A stretch of DNA of 64,000 nt, taken from Cercophora sp. LCS_1. Its lineage: Eukaryota > Ascomycota > Sordariomycetes > Sordariales > Lasiosphaeriaceae. Under the pieces are notes generated by a model that was given only the letters and a program-made list of their open reading frames with translations, searched no databases and had not been told where the DNA came from. Each line of letters opens with the position of its first letter. Position 1 is the stretch's first letter. The stretch spans positions 1,668,123 through 1,732,122 of the forward strand of contig JAPZLL010000004.1 of assembly GCA_036250225.1 (NCBI GenBank). The letters run 5' to 3'. The translations under genes and the position numbers were made by a program. Shown one piece after another: positions 1 through 11,533 of the stretch.

Positions 1-94
1 GATGCCTTTGTTTTGCATATGGAGCCTTAACATCTTCCTGCATCGTCTCTTTGGTGATAAACTGGACCCTGTCCAACATTGCTATCGTACAACA

Positions 95-937
95 TCAGGC
101 TCCGAGGGTTTCCTTTCCGGCCTTGTCCGCATACCGCACGTATTCCTGCCAGTTCGGGCAAAACTCTGTGTAGCCTGGCACGGCGGTGGCAAAGTGACCT
201 GCAAGCCCGGCCGTGACTACCTTGTCCACGAATTTCAGCTGCTGTTCCACGCACATGGCGCTATGACCGATTGCCACGGACCGTCGTCGGAGGTCCTCCG
301 GGAGCTTTGCGAGGTTGGCCTCAACGTAGCTCGAGTCCCACTCTCCAACCTCGTTCTCGAACACGACGATGTAGTCGGCTGACTCATAATGGCTTGGGTG
401 AGCAAAGACCCCGGGGTTGTAGATGACAGTTGGGGGACTTCCGGCGCATGAACGTCCCTGCTGGAAGGTCAACCTCGTAAAGTTTGCGATCATCGCCATC
501 AACTCGACATGCTGACTTTTGAAAGGAGCTTCGTCGAAGAAAATCCCATCGATTCGTATTGCGATAGCGGTAGAATGGCAGATGAGAGGCTTCGGTTGCT
601 CCGGAAAGGTCGAAGAGCGGCAATATCGGTCCGTCCAAGTATGGTATTGGCGAATGTCGCCTTCTAGATCAGCGAGCGGCCTGTTTCCATAATCACAGAA
701 CACATAGCCCAGGATCTTGACATTAGGGGCCGCAGAGAGTGCCGTCAAAGCAGCAATGTAGTTATTGTCTGGCGTTGGGGTACGGCCAGGCCCGTTGTTA
801 GGGTTGACGACGACGAGAAACCCCGATTTGCTTGTCGCTATCATTGACAAGAGCGGCTCCCAGGCCTTCGGGCTAGGGTAGATGTAGAGTGGGAGGAGGA
901 TAAAAGGGGCCTCGCCGTGTGAACTGCCAGGGAACAT
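95..937 (-). CDS. sph3: Spherulin-4 family glycoside hydrolase (Sph3/GH135-like)
   Basis: A single 280-residue ORF with the spherulation-specific family 4 signature: LLPLYIYPSP (14-23), VVVNPNNGPG (42-51) and the acidic IDGIFFDE (129-136). A further acidic VFEN lies at 192-195. In Aspergillus fumigatus the family member Sph3 is an endo-acting hydrolase of N-acetylgalactosamine-containing galactosaminogalactan and is needed for its production; FFDE and the downstream Glu fit its active site. The gene lies directly downstream of the GH114 gene on the same strand, 137 bp away, as expected for a GAG cluster. The ATG at 937 is the only one found before the domain. It gives no signal peptide or membrane anchor, although A. 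fumigatus Sph3 is membrane-associated. An unseen short upstream exon is possible. Family call firm; gene symbol by homology and context. Confidence 0.85.
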   Translation of the reverse strand: MFPGSSHGEAPFILLPLYIYPSPKAWEPLLSMIATSKSGFLVVVNPNNGPGRTPTPDNNYIAALTALSAAPNVKILGYVFCDYGNRPLADLEGDIRQYHTWTDRYCRSSTFPEQPKPLICHSTAIAIRIDGIFFDEAPFKSQHVELMAMIANFTRLTFQQGRSCAGSPPTVIYNPGVFAHPSHYESADYIVVFENEVGEWDSSYVEANLAKLPEDLRRRSVAIGHSAMCVEQQLKFVDKVVTAGLAGHFATAVPGYTEFCPNWQEYVRYADKAGKETLGA

Positions 938-1074
938 CTTCTAATGATGGCGTGGATGCGTTGACTGCGACTGTCGACTCTGGAGCTTACGGAAGGGTCG
1001 GCTTTTGTTGCATCTAGGGATAGACACTCTGTGAAAATGGCAACCACCTCATCTGTCCTGTAGTCATGGGCTGC

Positions 1075-2070
1075 TCAAGAAAACACATTGGTTTTCACTG
1101 ACGAACCATCGCAGTACTGTGCCCAGCCGTCGAGAGTCAACGTCTTCATAATTGTGCTGAAGCTCGAAGATCCCCGTGACGTGCAAGCATCATCCGATTG
1201 GGCCTTGGAGACGCTGGGGGCGTCGGGAGGATATTCAATGTGGAAAACCGGCTTGTTGGCTTTAATGAAGGGCCGTGTCGCGCCGCAGACATCGTACTCG
1301 GCGCATTGCTCGTTGACGGCAAACTGGACGAGGGATATGACGTCTGGGATGATGTCGGGGGCATTCTTGAGGCCGACAGCAATCTTGCGCTCGCTAGCTC
1401 GGTCGACGATAAAGTCAATCAGCTCGACGGAGTCATCTGATGTCAATGACAACCCGTTGTTGTTCTGATAGCCATCAACGTTATCTGGGTCGATGGCGTC
1501 ACATCCCATCTGGCTTGCGGTTTCGACCCTTGCCGCTATGATCTCCCGGATCGAGGGGCTGCTGATGTTCACCCAACGCTCCCCGGGCCAACCCTTGAGA
1601 TCAGCCCCCAAATCGGAGGACTGGAACTTGTAAGCATCTGGCCTGTCGGGTTCGTATGAGCCGGCGCTGAAGTAGCAGATGACTTTCTTCCCCAACTTGT
1701 GTAGATTCTCGATGACGGTGGAATTCTGATGCAAAAACATGTCGATGTCGAAGACCTCGGCATCTGGTTCCACTCGGGGGTTGTTATCGTCGATGTCGAG
1801 GACTTGGCTGAGAACAATTTGCCATGACGCTCCGACTGCTGGCTGCCATACTGCAGTGGGCGTCGGTGGGCGCGGTCGCGGGGTTGTGGCCGGAGCCGCC
1901 CCGTGGTGCTTCAAACTAAGGCCCAGCCCTAAGCCAAGCGCCAGGCTGAGAACAAGAAGCGTGCTTGCAATTGCCCAGACGAGCAACCGTGAGGGGCGAC
2001 GTTTCCGCTGGTTGTCTTGGGGTTTCTGGACAACGGCATCCATGTCTCCATCTTCCATCGAGCGTCTCAT
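1075..2070 (-). CDS. ega3: GH114 endo-alpha-1,4-galactosaminidase, membrane anchored (Ega3-like)
   Basis: Encodes 331 residues without introns. The ORF stays open further upstream to 2547, but the ATG at 2070 gives a normal type II membrane protein: a short charged cytoplasmic tail, a membrane span at about 29-52, a Pro-rich stalk (ATTPRPRPPTPT), then a GH114 TIM-barrel domain. Family marks are WQPAVGASWQIVL, VICYFSAGSYE and the acidic CDAIDPDNVDGY, where catalytic Asp is expected. GH114 enzymes cut alpha-1,4-linked galactosamine polymers; fungal Ega3 acts on deacetylated GAG at the cell surface. It is transcribed toward the sph3-like gene and away from the agd3-like gene, so a shared 1.25-kb upstream region may co-regulate the deacetylase and this hydrolase. 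Confidence 0.87.
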   Translation of the reverse strand: MRRSMEDGDMDAVVQKPQDNQRKRRPSRLLVWAIASTLLVLSLALGLGLGLSLKHHGAAPATTPRPRPPTPTAVWQPAVGASWQIVLSQVLDIDDNNPRVEPDAEVFDIDMFLHQNSTVIENLHKLGKKVICYFSAGSYEPDRPDAYKFQSSDLGADLKGWPGERWVNISSPSIREIIAARVETASQMGCDAIDPDNVDGYQNNNGLSLTSDDSVELIDFIVDRASERKIAVGLKNAPDIIPDVISLVQFAVNEQCAEYDVCGATRPFIKANKPVFHIEYPPDAPSVSKAQSDDACTSRGSSSFSTIMKTLTLDGWAQYCDGSSVKTNVFS

Positions 2071-3320
2071 TGTAAAGGTGTGCTGAGAGGGCAAACTACC
2101 CGCACGACTGAACGCAATCGCTGGCACTGGTCGGGGTGGTCTTCGGGGAGCGCTTCGGGTGGTGGGAAGAACGATCGGCGTGACGTCTCGCTGGGTTGGT
2201 GGGGAACTCGGATCAGCGTGGGGCTGTTGTGACGCCGACTGGGAACGACGGGAGGGGCAAGCGGGCGCGTCTGGTCGTTGTTCGGTGAACACGATGGTTG
2301 CAACTCCCACCGGGAGTAGCTTGGGGAATTGGATGCTCGAAGGGTGGGAGGTCACCCAGTTTCGACGCGACGCAGGGACGGAGTTGTGCAGCAGACAAAC
2401 GAGGCATTGGGTGATGGAAAGGAAGGACTTCGGAGGGTCGGTCCTTCTTGCGCGTCGCCAGCGGCTGAAGTGCCACTGCAGCAGCTTGGAGAAACACGTT
2501 CTCGTCCGAGCGGTAAAACGGCAACCACGGCTCGTGCTTTGACGCAATTTTTAATTTGCGATACCGGACAATTGCGCACGACGGATTTTGCCGCGATCTC
2601 TCACCCTCCCTGTCCTTCTGCTTGGGATCCGGACCTCGTCGCTGCGTCGATCTCTGCACGTCGCCCTGCACAGTCCCGCCTCAAGGACAAGGAATCCATG
2701 GCCACGTCGAATCCCGAATCGGACCTTCCCAACCCACCAGGGCACCGGTAGAAGCGTGACCATGTTTGCTCGGCAACCCTCAAGTTTGCATCAAGAATCC
2801 AACCAGCTTTCAGCATGTTCGCTAGTTCCATCAAGGTGATGTTGTGTGTCCAACGACGCTTCAATAGTGGCAACTTCTGTGGACCACCAAGCGCGTTTGT
2901 TGACGCTGCGGGCGCTCTCCGGCGGCCCCTCAGAACCACCAGCAGCCCGCTCCCACCTTGTCTCAGGATGGGCATCCACCGTCCCAACTGAGCCGGGTGC
3001 TATCAGGATGTTGTTCGCTACAAGTGCCAATACGAGATGTCTGCGTCCTCCCTCTCGAATATCGGCTGCCATGTGGACACTGCGGTCGATCTCTCACAGC
3101 TGGCGCTGTACGACTGGCATTCTTGATGTCTGCCAGTCAGAGACGCATAGCGTGCTGTCACACTGTTATCTTCTCACCGAGGAGTTGGTGCTGCATCGCG
3201 TTGGTCGACAGGGAGACGGGCGCGCCACGGTTTCTAGTCCCTTCGTTGTTTGCGTCTCATCTTTCCATTGAATCCGATCTCTGTTCATCAACATCACCAC
3301 AACCGAAGTAGCCCGTCAGT
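2071..3320. promoter_or_regulatory. Divergent intergenic region between ega3-like and agd3-like genes
   Basis: 1.25 kb between two divergently transcribed GAG-pathway genes. Several open frames run through it, but none shows recognisable domains. It presumably holds both promoters. No specific operator was identified by eye. Confidence 0.5.
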
Positions 3321-5738
3321 ATGCTATTACCAAACCTTACAATGGCGCCTTGGCTTCTACTCCTCTGGGCGGGTCAGATTCATGCTGCCGTGTCGATAGC
3401 GAACACCATCCTCATCCTCGCTCGTGATGGAGCCTCGGCCGACGCGGCAACATCGGGACTTCAGGGCTACGGCATCCCTTACCAGATTGTTCTTGTGCCC
3501 CAAGGCGGTACTACTCTCCCTACGCTAAACTCAGGCGACAGCGGGAACTTTGGAGGCATCGTTGTGCTGAGTGAAGTTGCCTACCTGTATTCAGCAGGCT
3601 GGGCAAGTGCTTTGACTGCTGCGCAGTGGGAGAGTCTTTATGAATACCAGACGTTGTTCGGCATCCGGATGGTTCGGCTTGACTCGTTCCCTAGCACCAA
3701 CTTAGGTACAGCTTGCTACCCCACGACAACTTATCGTTGACCAATACTCACCGTCGACAGGTGTGACGACTGCCAGCGCAAGCGGAGGGTGCTGCAACAC
3801 GGGAGTCGAACAGCTTGTCAGCATCAGCGACACTTCGGCGTTCCCGACGGCCAACATCAAGACGTAGGCCAATCACATCGATGTTGCCAATATTTGGAAG
3901 GCATGACTGATCTTGCTTGGAATCAGAGGTGCTGGTGTCAGTACGCAAGGACTTTGGCACTACCCAGCCGTCATCACCAACTCCACCATCGCTAAAGCGA
4001 TTGCCTCCTTCGGCCCTGACTCCTTGGGCACGGTAGCGGGAACGACAGTCGCTGCTATTATCAACAACTTCAATGGCAGGCAGCAGATGGTATGGTTCAT
4101 GGGCTGGGCCACCGATTGGTCCCAGTCGTGCAATTTCTTGCAGCATGCTTACATCCACTGGATGACCCGAGGATTGTGTGAGTACTCTGGGATCCATGGA
4201 AAACGTTCTGTGCTGACAGTTATGGCCAAGTTGTGGGCAAGCGTAAGATCCATCTCAGCACACAGGTCGATGACATGCACCTTGAAACGGCCATGTACTT
4301 TCCCCAGGGCACATCGTTCCGTGTCCGCACCAGCGACTTGGAAACACACAAGGCCTGGCAATCCGATATCAACGGCAGACTACCTTCTGGGTCTAACTAT
4401 TTTATCGAAATTGGTCACAACGGAAACGGCGATATCGAGGAGGCTACAGAAACGGCCTCGAGTGCCGCGGTCTGCAATCCTAACTATGGCGTCGAGTACG
4501 AGTCTCCTCCAGATACCCCACTGGAGTTCATGAAGCCTCTTGGAACAGGCACGGACCTGTGGCCAGCGGAGTTCACCAACTACACGTGGAGTCTCACATG
4601 TGCGAAACGAGATCCGATAGCTACGTGGTTCACAAACAACCCGAACACGTTCGCTGCAGTCTCACACACCTTTACTCATGAGGAGCTCAACAACGCCACA
4701 TATTATGATGCTGCCCGTGAGATCTACTTCAACATTGCTTGGCTGAAGCAAATTGGCCTGTGGAACAGTTCAAGATTCTCTCCAGGTGGCTTGATCCCTC
4801 CGGCCATCACGGGGCTTCACAACGGAGATGCGATCAGGGCTTGGATGGACAACGGCATCAAAATTGTCGTGGGCGACAACACACGGCCAACGCTCAGGAA
4901 CCAGGTAAGTTGAGCTGCATTTGTCTCGGGTGCCGCCTGTCAGCAATGCCTGACAGTTACCAGGAAAACTCGTTCTGGCCTCTCATCACCACGGCTGAGC
5001 AGAATGGCCGCGCAGGCCTCGTCATAGTTCCACGATGGGCAACCACAATCTACTACAACTGTGCCTTCAAGAACTGCACGCTCCTTGAGTGGATCAACAC
5101 CTCGGCAGGGAGCGGCAACTTTGCGAATCTCCTGGACAATGCCCGCTCCGTTAACACTCGGTATCTGCTTGGACTACGACCTGATCCCTTCATGTTCCAT
5201 CAAGCAAACATGCGGTACGGGGATGTTGACCAAACTACAGTCGGGTCACAGTCGGGACCGCTGTCCCTGCTACAAATATGGGTGGAGACCATCACGCAGG
5301 AGATGACAAGACTGTGGGCTTCTTGTCTTTGTCGGATGATGGTGTGCTGACCTGATTTCGTAGCACGAACTGGCCCATTTCATCCTTGAAACACGACGAT
5401 ATCGGCGCTCTTTTCCTGAACCGGATGGAGCTCGAGTGAGTGGACCTTCCATCACACACCTTTCATTCTTGAAACGAAGACTGATGGCTTTGGGACCAAG
5501 TGGTTGCAATCCCAACCTGAGATACAACTATGCGGACGACGGGAGATCTATTGTAAGTGTCACTGTCACTGCAAACGGGAACAGTTGCGGGACCGCCATT
5601 CCTGTCACTGTGCCATCTTCGGTAACTTCATCCGGGACGATAAGGCAAGATCGTGTAGGCTTGGAGCCGGCCATCTATTTGGTGACCTTGTCAGGATCAG
5701 CAGTGACATTGGTGTTATCGGAAAGCGTCTCAGTTTGA
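3321..5738 (+). CDS. agd3: Secreted N-acetylgalactosamine polymer deacetylase (Agd3-like)
   Basis: Seven exons: 3321-3705, 3761-3863, 3927-4175, 4220-4904, 4964-5313, 5364-5435 and 5480-5738. They join in frame to 700 residues. A hydrophobic signal peptide (MLLPNLTMAPWLLLLWAG) starts the protein. The deacetylase domain carries STQVDDMHL, with the metal-site Asp, and SHTFTHEEL, with the paired metal-binding His of polysaccharide deacetylases. In A. fumigatus, Agd3 partly removes acetyl groups from galactosaminogalactan, giving the polymer the positive charge needed for adhesion and biofilm. The C-terminus is a beta-rich Ser/Thr tail. The gene is divergent to the GH114 gene. The third donor was chosen by phase (GTGTGA at 4176); the overlapping GTGAGT would break the frame. 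The sixth intron is only 44 nt. Confidence 0.87.
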
Positions 5739-6379
5739 GGGTTGTGGGCAGACAAAAGAACGGACTAGTGCCTCACTATGCGGAGAGAATTGATCAGACC
5801 TACGAACTCTGAACAACCTATTTTGATCAATGCTCCACGGCGGCAAATTGAGTTGAAGGGCACATTCGTTGGGAGGTGTGAGCCAGCATTGTCCCGCTAT
5901 TCGGTGCCGTCAGCCCAAGCCCTAGCATCTGGGTTCTTGACACCGCCCCACCCGCCTTGATGCGGACCAATACAGCCGCTGGTGCAGAACTTCACATCTG
6001 GGCTTGCCATGAAACTCGCCCGCCTTGAAGCGCGGCCCACGCAAGGCCGGCCAGTTTTTAGACCGGCCTTCTTGGCATTATTACTCCCTGTACCAAGCAG
6101 CTGAAGGAACCATTTGATGGCAGCCGCAACACGCGTCCATGCGGGGAGGGCGCTGTTCAAAGCCTGTCACATTTGGGGTGCAGTGCAGACGCCACATGCA
6201 AGTCTCGCCGCAGCGTTGGGGGCTGAAAGCCAGCTCATGTCCTTGCTTCTCGCAAAACCTTGGCTTCTGATCGAATATATCTGGAAATCAACTCGACACA
6301 CTGTTCTCTTCGTCATTCTTTCTCCTACGGCGCATCGATCACACATTGATCTCGCATCAAATCCTCCTCGCAATCCAAA
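5739..6379. other. Intergenic, no gene seen
   Basis: Between the agd3-like stop and the regulator start. Short open frames only. A glycosyltransferase gene (gtb3), which flanks agd3 in A. fumigatus, is not present here. Confidence 0.6.
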
Positions 6380-8087
6380 ATGGTCGGCGTGCCACGTTCA
6401 GGCGGCTGCCACACCTGCCGCCGCAGGAAGGTCCGGGTAGGTTTGCCACCCAAGAAACAGCCATGGATATCCAGACTGATCACACCACCTACACCAGTGC
6501 GGTAAGGAAACTCCCATGTGCCAGCGCTGTCTTCACGACGGAAAGGATTGTGAAGGCTACGAGCGGTGGGCAACCTTTGTCAATCGAACAAGCTCGGGAC
6601 TGCAGAAGCGGAAGCGACTCGAGGAAGCCATCATCCCTCCCAAGGATGAAGTTGGACCTGCAACCGCCCCCGAACCAGCATCATCATCCGGGACGCTCGT
6701 TGGGATTTCATCGCCACAACTCCTGGCGCCGACATGTATGCTGCACCCATCCAATCCAGACTCCGGGCTGCTTGCAAAATATCTCGAGTGGTACCTCCCG
6801 AAGCTTTCTGCACGCGGCGCGGAGGGCTATTTCTCCATCATCGTCTGCGAGCTCCCCAAGCCGCTGCCAGTGCTTCGCGCTGCGATGCGTGCCCTAGCGG
6901 CTAGTTGCATGGGTCTCTGGGAGGGGGACGAAGCCTTGAAAGCGGTGAGCCTCGAGTCGTATACCGAGGCGGTAAACCTCCTCAGCCAGTCGCTGCGGTC
7001 GCCGGAGCCGACAAGCTACGAGCAGCTTATGGCTGTTTCGGGGCTCATGATGAACTATGAGATCTACCGGACGACGGGCAGCTCCGCTGGGGCGTGGGAG
7101 AGTCACCTCCGTGGTTTGATGGGCATGGTGATGAAACGGGGGCCAGAGGGGCACACCTCGCTGTTGGAGACGACGCTTCTCATGGATATCAAGTTTAGCA
7201 GTGTAAGTGGATTTTCGGCCGGTAGCGAATGCGACTTCCAGTTAACAGGTGCGTAGATGGTTCTCTCCGTGCATTTGACGGAGCCATCGCCCTTTGGCAG
7301 CGACGAATGGCGGACCGACTTTGTGGAACCCACCTCCAAGCGCCAGGTTCGAATGCGCAACTTGGATCTGATCTTTTCCCTCGTTGCTCTCTACAACGAA
7401 GAGGAAGAGGCCGTCGAAGCAGGTCAGCTGGATGAGGCCAAACTTCGCAGGTTACTGTCGAAGCTTGATGGTATCGTCTCGCAGCTGCATGAGACTCAGC
7501 TGATGTTGCCACGGTTCCGGCCGACCGGTGCACCCGGTGGCTCGGCAACGGAGCGTCCGTTCTGGGATACCTTCTCCGCCTCGACCGTGTCCAGCGGTAT
7601 CACGGCCATGATCGACGCCTCAGCCTGCGCCCAGGACATGCTCGCTCGGCTCAGGGCCATGCTTGCGGATGGCAACGACGAAAGCTTGGCAGAGTCGGTG
7701 GCGCCTTTCATCGTCTCCCAGGGACCGGATTGGCACCAAGAGCTCAGTCAGCGCGTTGCTGATGCTGTCGAGTATATGATCAACGATTGTGGAGTTCCTG
7801 GTCTAGGAAGTAGTCTGTTTCCTTGCCGGATGATGCTGAACATCTTGCCGCGCAGCGACCCGACGTACCGTCGGATTGGTCGTTTGTATGCGCGAAGCAT
7901 CATGAAGCGGAAGATGCGACATGCCGGAAATCTCAGTGAGCTGCTCGAAGGGCTGGATATTAATGACGAGACGGAGCAGTCTGGTATTCCTGATTGCAGC
8001 TGTGGGGAGGATTGTGCTGTTGTTACCAGACGGATGGGACGGGCGAGGTGGTGTGGGTGTCCTTGGGCTAAGAAGCCGTCCAAGTGA
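6380..8087 (+). CDS. Zn(II)2Cys6 transcription factor
   Basis: Three exons (6380-6436, 6498-7202, 7257-8087) encode 530 residues. Exon 1 holds the first part of the binuclear zinc cluster, CHTCRRRKVR, and splicing joins it exactly to CGKETPMCQRC and then DGKDC, giving the six cysteines. A basic linker (LQKRKRLEE) follows, then a long helical region of the fungal transcription-factor type, including LTEPSPFGSDEWRT, a segment commonly seen in C6 regulators. The acceptor at 7256 rather than 7248 is required by phase. The gene sits beside the agd3-like gene and 860 bp before an MFS permease, so regulation of either neighbour is possible but not shown. Late codons contain a CSCGEDC motif of unknown role. 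Confidence 0.85.
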
Positions 8088-8947
8088 CGTCATTTTTTTT
8101 CCTCTTGTGTGTGTGTCTGTGTGTTGAAATTTTGATGGTGACAACCGGCAAGGTGTTGGGCTTGTTGCGTGTAGTTGGGTAAAGGTCAGATGATAGGAAT
8201 TCAACAAAAGTCACAGGCTCGCCAGTGCAACTTTGCTGAGTCCCCAGTGCAACATATCCCAACGGTCTCACCCGGGTCTACTTTCAAGGTTTTAGTTTCG
8301 AACTCGGCGGGTCTTGGCTTGGGATAGCGGGCGAGGAAGGCGACATTACTTTCGACAATTCGGGAAAAAAAAGAAAGAAAAAAGCAAATCAAGCCCTCCT
8401 ATCTATAACTAGCAGGAAAATTAAATGTCAATCCCAGTATGCGTGTCTTCATTTTCATTTCGTCAGCGATGCCCGCAGTGGTGACATGTGAGGGGGATGG
8501 GAGGAAGGAGCGGGGACCACTTGGTTGGGAAGGAACCATCAGCATGGAAAAGAGGGCAGGCACACTCGAGGGTTGCCGTGACTTTTTCGTGGGCGCAAAT
8601 TTCTCACCCCAATCACATCGTCCAAGGTTTCCCTAGGCTGGGCAACCCCGAAATTCATTCGAAGGATGCAAAAGCTATGCGTTTCCCATGCATGCCACAT
8701 TTATGTGGGTGCTTGGCAGCTAGCCAGATGCAATTCTGCCTACCGCGACCTGCATCGGCACTGCATCCCCTGCACCCCGCCCGCTGCAGTGGAGGGGCAT
8801 CAGGCACATCGCCCCAACAACGCTCAGGGAACACCCGCAGCGATGAAATCATATATAAACACTATCTCTTGCTGTCAGCCATGCATCTAGGTATGCTCCC
8901 TTTATCATTTCCAGTTGACCACAAGTTGAGTACGCTATTCGTCCACC
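8088..8947. other. Intergenic, no gene seen
   Basis: 860 bp between the regulator and the permease. A TATA-like ATATATAA lies near 8850, about 100 bp before the permease ATG at 8948. No domain-bearing frame was found. Confidence 0.5.
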
Positions 8948-10547
8948 ATGCCTTTCCAACCACCGCCCTCGAGGACCAAAGCTGCTCTGGACTCGGAGAA
9001 AGAGAGCTCATCCTCAGCCGATAACATCTGCGTCGTCCAGGAACGCCCGCATATGACATGGCGCTCGTACGTATGGGATACACTCGACAAGTCCAAGGCC
9101 GAGCGGCACTTCCTGTTCAAGCTGGACATTGTGGTCACTCCGCTCTCTGCTCTCGCTGCCTTCATCACGGCGCTGGACCAAATCAATATCCACAGCGCCT
9201 TTGTGTCGGGCATGCGGGAGGATCTTGGGCTGTATGGGAAGGAACTCAACTACATGATGACAGCTTGGACAGTTGGATATATTGTTGGGCAAATTCCCAG
9301 GTACGATCACCCATTTTCGTCCCCTCCGTCCGATCTTTTAGGTAACATGTCGCTGGATTCTTTAGCAACGTCGTCTTGACCCGAATTCGGCCGTCGATCT
9401 GGCTTCCAGCCTGCCAGGTAAGCTCCAATCTTCTAACCCTTTTCCCAGAAACTGTGCTTACATTGTGCAGCTCATCTGGTCCGTCCTCACGTTTCTGCTG
9501 GCCAAAGCACACACCCCTGTCCACTTTTACGTCCTCCGCTTCCTCATCGGGCTCTTTGAGAGCAGCTGCCACCCAGGGATTCTGTACCTCCTGGGATCGT
9601 GGTACAGGAGCGATGAGCTTGGAAAGCGCGCGGCTGTGCACCAAGCAGCTGGCTTCATCGGACAGATGTCATCGGGTTACCTCATGGCTGCCGTTCACAG
9701 CAGTACCGGCCCTGAGGGGAGAGCCGGTCTCAAGTCTTGGCAGTGGCTCTTCATCGTTGACGGCATCATCTCGCTGCCCGTTGCACTTGCTGGTTTCGCC
9801 CTACTGCCCGACACTCCAGACCGCACACGCGTCTTTTACCTTTCCACTGATGAGTTAGCCATGGCCCAGCGGCGCATGGAGCTGGAAGGCCGCACCACCG
9901 CCCGCGCGCCTTGGACACTTGCCAAGGCAAAACGCATCGTCAGGTCGTGGCACCTCTGGCTGCCGACGGCAATAATGGTGCTGTTTTACAATGGCGCCGC
10001 TGGTGCGATGCAGCCCACCTTTGCACTGTGGCTGAAGTCTGAGGGTTACAGCGTGCGAGACGTCAACTTGTTCCCAACCATCACCGTGGCGGTCGGAGTT
10101 ATTAGTGCGCTGGTGAGCGCGTGGGTGTCGGACGTGGCCTGCCGCGGGGCCCGATGGCCTGCCATCCTCGTCATGACGGGCATCAGTATCGTGACGTACG
10201 CGGTCTTAGCGGTAGGGGACGGCGTCGCCCCCGAGTGGAAGTGGGCATGCTACATCGGCATGGGGTTAGGCGGCGGGATTGGACCGTTGGCGCTGGCGTG
10301 GGCAGCTGAAGTAACAGGCGATGACAACGAGGAGAGGGCCATTGTCGTCAGCGCCATGTCGCAGTTCTCGCTCGTTGTGTATTCTTGGCTTCCAATACTG
10401 GTTTGGCCTGTCACTGATGCCCCGAGGTATGCCAAGGGTTTCATCACGTCGCTGGTAATGTGGGTATTGTTGATTGGGGTGGTCTTTTGGTTGAGGTTCA
10501 TGCATAAACGGGAGCTGGCGGGTCGAAAGGCGGTGGACAGGGTGTGA
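8948..10547 (+). CDS. MFS permease, anion:cation symporter (Dal5/pantothenate-like) family
   Basis: Three exons (8948-9300, 9366-9417, 9471-10547) encode 493 residues. The start ATG has a strong CCACC context. About twelve membrane segments are visible. ACS-family features include the first-helix region FITALDQINIHSAFVSGM, the second exon fragment NVVLTRIRPSIWLP, then FYVLRFLIGLFESSCHPGI and the central loop WQWLFIVDGIISLPVALAGF followed by LLPDTPDRTR. Such transporters import vitamins or organic anions such as pantothenate, biotin precursors, allantoate or nicotinate; the substrate cannot be read from sequence. The gene is tandem to the Zn2Cys6 gene on the same strand. Confidence 0.85.
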
Positions 10548-11533
10548 TGATTCAGCGTCAATGGCGCATCTTGCATGTCTATACTTGATCCGTACTCGAA
10601 TACGAAAACCCCATGTCGAACGCCAGAGAAAACCTGTGGCCTGAAGATTTTCTTTTACCACGTTTCCCAAGCGGTAAGATCGGGTTTCAGCTACTCCACA
10701 TCTGCTTCCACTTCAATCGAGTGCTTTGTGTTTGCGTGCAGTCTCCTTCCGCCAGAGTGTTACACGAAAGTACCTGCATCCCACCCCGTCCCGCCCCCAA
10801 ACCTCCCCTGTCTGGAGGACCGTCTTGCCGCTTGGTTGGCCCGTAAGGCTTGGTCTAACCGAAAAGGGGGCCCAAGGTGCGAGACCTGCATGCTCGTGGG
10901 CCGACGGCATGCGGCACACACCACACACAGCCCGACACTTCGCCCGCAGCGTACATCGCGACCATGCACTCGGGGCTTAATATCCACGTCGCCGAGATCA
11001 ATATTTCAGTGTGGAACTTTTGTAAGTGGAGATGAGCAAGATTTTTGTGATCCAATAGATGAAAAACATGAAATGCCGCTCAGGCTGCCAAGGTGGGAGC
11101 CTGGATGTAGGGTTCTTTCTGTGTGAGACATGGTGAAGAAAGTTGATGCATTCTGTCGGACGTACAGGACGGGTTTCTGCGATAGTAAATGTAGAAGCGC
11201 CAGCGGACTTGGGAGTGTTTTGTTCGCACCATTTGTGGATGCAAAAGCCTTATTGGCGTGTGCGAGTCCCCGATTAGGTATGCCTTTCTTGGTACACAAA
11301 GCCAGACGCCAGGCAATATCACATGGTGATGCTCTGAAACGACCCAGCTTGCAATACCACCCCCCCAAAGGGTATCTGGTAATGTAATGTTGTGGGGTAT
11401 GAACGTAGGGTTTCGGTGGTAGAAATACAGTGTGCAATACATGGTTAGTTTGTTGGAATAAATAATGGGTGGCCTAGATAGGTGGTTCTTGTGGACTACT
11501 GTCCTCAACTATACCGGGTTGGAGAATACTCCT
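10548..11533. other. Intergenic between convergent genes, no gene seen
   Basis: About 1 kb between the ends of the permease and the protease-MFS gene. Open frames on both strands are short and show no domain. Confidence 0.5.

Noticed and set aside
2159..2751. Open frames in the ega3-agd3 intergenic region, including the 5' extension of the GH114 frame to 2547
   Set aside because: No family similarity, and the extension would bury the membrane anchor in the middle of the protein.
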